64,000 nt of DNA, taken from positions 1-64,000 of the forward strand of contig SRSI01000009.1 of assembly GCA_005656395.1 (NCBI GenBank), read 5' to 3'. The notes beneath the pieces were generated by a model. The model was not told where the DNA came from. It saw nothing but the letters and a program-made list of their open reading frames with translations, and ran no database searches. The stretch is from Strongyloides papillosus (taxonomy: Eukaryota; Nematoda; Chromadorea; Rhabditida; Strongyloididae). Shown here piece after piece: positions 60,867-64,000 of the stretch; the first letter of the stretch is position 1, and each line of letters begins with the position of its first letter. The position numbers and the translations under genes were made by a program.

Positions 60867-62543
60867 CTAAGCCATTCCACCAAAATCATCGTCATCATCT
60901 TGTGGTTTGGGTCCTCTTGGTTTTGGTCCACCAGCTCTTTTTGCCATAATAATTTGATCAATTTGTAGAATCTTTAATGTTACTTCAGTGGCGAGTCGTA
61001 TGGCGGAGAGTTTTCCTAAATATGGATCATAGATATTTTCTTTAACAGCATCCATAAGTTCGCCGGTAAATACATTTAATCCAGTATTTGAGTTACCATC
61101 TTCGTGAGCCTTGTATACCTTGGCAATAATTTCAACAGGGTTTAATCCAAGATTTTCCATAAATTGTCTGGGGATTGATTCGAAGGCATTAGCATAATTT
61201 TCGTAACAGTAATGTTCAATTTTATTTAACTTCTTTTCACGATCAATTCTTGCAGCCTCATGAGCCTTTTCTCTGATAGCTCTAGCAAGAGCAATTTCGG
61301 AAGCTCCTGCACCAGCAAGTAATCTAGCATCTTTTGATAGACATTTATATGTATTTATAGCATCATCTAATGCACGTTCAATATCATCCATCTTAGGCTT
61401 TGAAGATGCTCTGACAACAATAGTACTAATGTTACCAGACTCAGAATCTTTTGAGAAAACAACAACTGATGCAGCACCAATCTCAGTAACAAAAGCCTTA
61501 TCACATTGTCCAAGGCTTGCCAAAGGTGGACAACATATTCTAGCTTGAGCTTGGGCTCCGAATTGTTTGCAGAGACGACGTAAATCGAATTTCGATACAA
61601 GTCTAACTCCCATGATTTTATATTTGTTAAGGAAATGAATATGAAGATCACCAAACTTTCCGGCAGCAACAACAACATTAACACCGGCATCAGCAAGTTC
61701 CTTGACTTGTTTCTCAATTAAAGCTTCTTCGTCTTTACTGAAATTTAACAAATCTTCAGCGTTATTCATTAGAATGGTTCCTTTTGTTTCGGTATGCATA
61801 ACATCAAATGGACAGGCAAATACAGCTACACGACAGTTGTCAGCTTTTGTGATTTCTCCTTCGGTTTTTCTATGGAATACCATACCGTTAACAACCTTAC
61901 TATCATGAACACCAGATCCCAAAATCTTGACAATTCTTATATTATCAACATTAAAATTAAATGAGTTTTTGGGTAATGTTTGAATACATGCCTGAGAAAC
62001 TAAATCAGTAATAAGTTCCTCATTATCATATTGTTTAGATGTAATGGAAGCCTTTAATGCTTTTCTAATATCATCCATATTAGAAAGATCAGTAACTGTT
62101 TTGACAGAAAGACCAGGTAACACATCTTCAACAACTTTTAAAGCATTCTCAAATCCCTCAACAATTTGTGTCATACTAAGACCGTACTCAAACAATTTAG
62201 CTGCCTCAACGAGGAGAGCTGATGACAAAATAACAACATAATTTGTATGGTCACCAATTTGTTGTTCCTGCATCTCTGAAGCCATAACAACTAACTTTGC
62301 AGCTGGATGAATAACTTCCATCTCGTGGAGCATTGTGGCAGCATCCTTAGTAACAAAAAGTTTCTCTAAATGATTAATTACCATCTTGTTTGTACCATTT
62401 GGTCCAAAAGAGGTTTTCAATTTCCCACTTAACTCATTAACGGCATCAATATTTCTGAGAACTGTCTCCTCAACACCCTCGAAATATTGTGTTCCTTCTT
62501 TGAACATGGTTCTGAAACCGCTTCTTGGTACTTTCATTGCCAT
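60867..62543 (-). CDS. cct-8: CCT8, theta subunit of the cytosolic chaperonin (TRiC/CCT)
   Basis: A single exon gives 558 residues (family about 548). The start at 62543 (MAMKVPRSGFRTMFKEGTQY) matches the theta N-terminus. Chaperonin marks: KLKTSFGPNGTNKMVIN (GPNG nucleotide loop), VTKDAATML, GLSVKTVTDL and LLAGAGASEIALARAI. The C-terminus is PKPQDDDDDFGGMA. CCT is an ATP-driven two-ring folding machine for actin, tubulin and other proteins; theta is one of eight subunits per ring. Two positions are odd: the ATP motif, GDGTN in other theta subunits, reads GDHTN (His99), and the usual N of NDAAT is K. About 20 bases before the ATG a TTTTTGCAG gives a spliced-leader or 5' intron acceptor. Codon use is less AT-biased, as expected for a highly expressed gene. 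Confidence 0.95.
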   Translation of the reverse strand: MAMKVPRSGFRTMFKEGTQYFEGVEETVLRNIDAVNELSGKLKTSFGPNGTNKMVINHLEKLFVTKDAATMLHEMEVIHPAAKLVVMASEMQEQQIGDHTNYVVILSSALLVEAAKLFEYGLSMTQIVEGFENALKVVEDVLPGLSVKTVTDLSNMDDIRKALKASITSKQYDNEELITDLVSQACIQTLPKNSFNFNVDNIRIVKILGSGVHDSKVVNGMVFHRKTEGEITKADNCRVAVFACPFDVMHTETKGTILMNNAEDLLNFSKDEEALIEKQVKELADAGVNVVVAAGKFGDLHIHFLNKYKIMGVRLVSKFDLRRLCKQFGAQAQARICCPPLASLGQCDKAFVTEIGAASVVVFSKDSESGNISTIVVRASSKPKMDDIERALDDAINTYKCLSKDARLLAGAGASEIALARAIREKAHEAARIDREKKLNKIEHYCYENYANAFESIPRQFMENLGLNPVEIIAKVYKAHEDGNSNTGLNVFTGELMDAVKENIYDPYLGKLSAIRLATEVTLKILQIDQIIMAKRAGGPKPRGPKPQDDDDDFGGMA

Positions 62544-64000
62544 CTTGAATTAGACTATTATTTTCTGCAAAAATTAAAAATATTAATAAGAAAATCTTAA
62601 GAAAATAAATGGAGAAAATGTAAAAGGACAATGAGAGATACAAACATCAATAAACTAATAAAAAATTCATTAAAATCATCAACAATGCATTTAAAATTCT
62701 AAAGTTTCTAGAAGAAAGTAGAACAAAGTAAATGAACCTAAAAGCACTACTCCAACGGCAATTTTCTCAACACGATAAATATTTGACTCTTTATATTACG
62801 AACAACAGCAGGACGTACCTCTTATAATTGTAATATCTGGCAGTGAAATGAAGTTTTATTAAATTAATGTTGGTATATAATAATTTTAATTAATATTTAT
62901 TAAAAGTGAATTTTCCACTGATGTTTTACAAAACGGTGTATATTATCTTTTATTAAATTTATGACTCATAAATGATAAAGAAATAAAAAAAAATGAAAAT
63001 AGCAAATCAGTTTACCTTTAATTACTTTAAAGTTCCTTTATGTGAATTAATGTTAATTATTTTAATTGGCTGAAGGAAATGCACTTGGTTATTTAACGAA
63101 TTTCGAATTAGAGAATCTAAATTCTGCGTTGAAATTTAATTGTATTACTTTTTTGAATTGCAAGAAAAGTTAATTTACTTTAGTGAAACGAGAGTATTAT
63201 TAAAAAAATGTTTTCCATCATTGAAATATACTAAACATAGATGTAACTAGAATAAATTGAATGTAAATAATGACATTTGGCTTATATAATATATTTTAAC
63301 TACCTTAATTTGCGACTAGATTATTTTACATAGGATATTAGGATAAATAATTATTGTAGAAAAATAACTTCAATATTTCAAAATCTGACATTTTTGTTTC
63401 CTTAATGAAATTTAAATGAAATAACAATATTTTTAATAATATTATATATATCTATCATTTTATATTCCATATACATTAATAAGAAATATACTATGTTTCA
63501 AACACAAAAAAATATATATGGTTTGTAATTACAAATGATACCATATTTTTAAGCTAAAAATAATTTAATACTGACACTATTTGCAAAAACTTTGTATAAT
63601 GCAATGGAATTTAAATTAAGCTATTTGAAAATGTTTTTTATTTTTTCTAAGATTATCATAAAAATTAATTTGGATTTTTAATATAATTTTGTTTGTGCAA
63701 AACCGTTATGTTGATTTATAACTTTACAATTACAGCAATTTAACATTATTTAACTTTTTAAGTGTATCGTTTTGATAGTTCGAGTTTCCGATTATGTCAC
63801 TTTTTTATATTTGCCCAATTTTAAAAAAATAGAAATAATTTATGTCATAATATAATAATATATATAATATTGCGTAAAATTTATCCGACAAAATTTTTTT
63901 AATCGTTGGTATATTTAAGCTAAAATAAATACACATATTATCATTATATCTAACATTTTTAGTAATATGTTGTATATACCGTTTGAAAATTACAAAAGAA
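62544..64000. other. 5' flank of CCT8 and AT-rich intergenic
   Basis: The first 100 bases hold the leader and acceptor site of CCT8. Beyond that the sequence is AT-rich to the end of the window and no gene, RNA or repeat was recognised. Confidence 0.5.

Overview
The window looks like genomic DNA of a parasitic or free-living clade IV nematode, most likely a Strongyloides-like species. This is inferred from extreme AT-richness, very short introns (36-52 nt, one of 117 nt) with GT..AG ends, candidate spliced-leader acceptor sites (TTTCAG, TTTTGCAG) just upstream of ATGs, and nematode families such as a ground-like-domain protein, a TWK two-pore potassium channel, a lectin plus CUB secreted protein and tandem secreted histidine acid phosphatases. 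It is eukaryotic; there are no operons of bacterial type, no CRISPR and no phage.

Layout. 0.4-1.6 kb: a secreted cysteine-repeat protein. 2.3-9.4 kb: an inactive M13 (neprilysin-like) homologue set among decayed material: a 289-bp inverted-repeat element, two remnants of one unrecognised gene, a dead mariner transposon and a 967-bp inverted-repeat element with CG-rich ends. 11.1-16.4 kb: a charged low-complexity ORF, a decayed multi-exon gene and a Ulp1-type SUMO protease. 18.1 kb: tRNA-Glu(UUC). 19.7-24.6 kb: ground-like protein, Mpv17-family protein and TWK channel, all on +.

23.3-37 kb is a three-unit tandem duplication. Each unit carries the 3' part of the TWK channel gene, a histidine acid phosphatase on the minus strand, and a head-to-head divergent phosphatase relative on the plus strand. 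Only unit 1 keeps the whole channel, only unit 3 keeps the whole divergent phosphatase, and all three minus-strand phosphatases have intact reading frames although two carry substitutions in the catalytic motifs. A very young Ty3/gypsy-like LTR element (27899-30855, LTRs differing at one base, 5-bp target duplication) sits in unit 2; it has a single long ORF from which the reverse transcriptase region is missing.

37-45.9 kb is AT-rich with one small three-exon secreted-protein gene (41611-42196) that lies in no long ORF. 45.9-50 kb: an F-box protein (+), then COA1 (cytochrome oxidase assembly) and an unrecognised 621-residue protein on minus, spaced like a nematode operon. 50-56.5 kb is a gene desert. 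56.5-62.5 kb: PACS sorting adaptor (+), a C-type lectin/CUB secreted protein (-) and the chaperonin subunit CCT8 (-). Gene models were joined by hand from splice signals and reading-frame continuity; all family calls come from motif recognition, without database searches.
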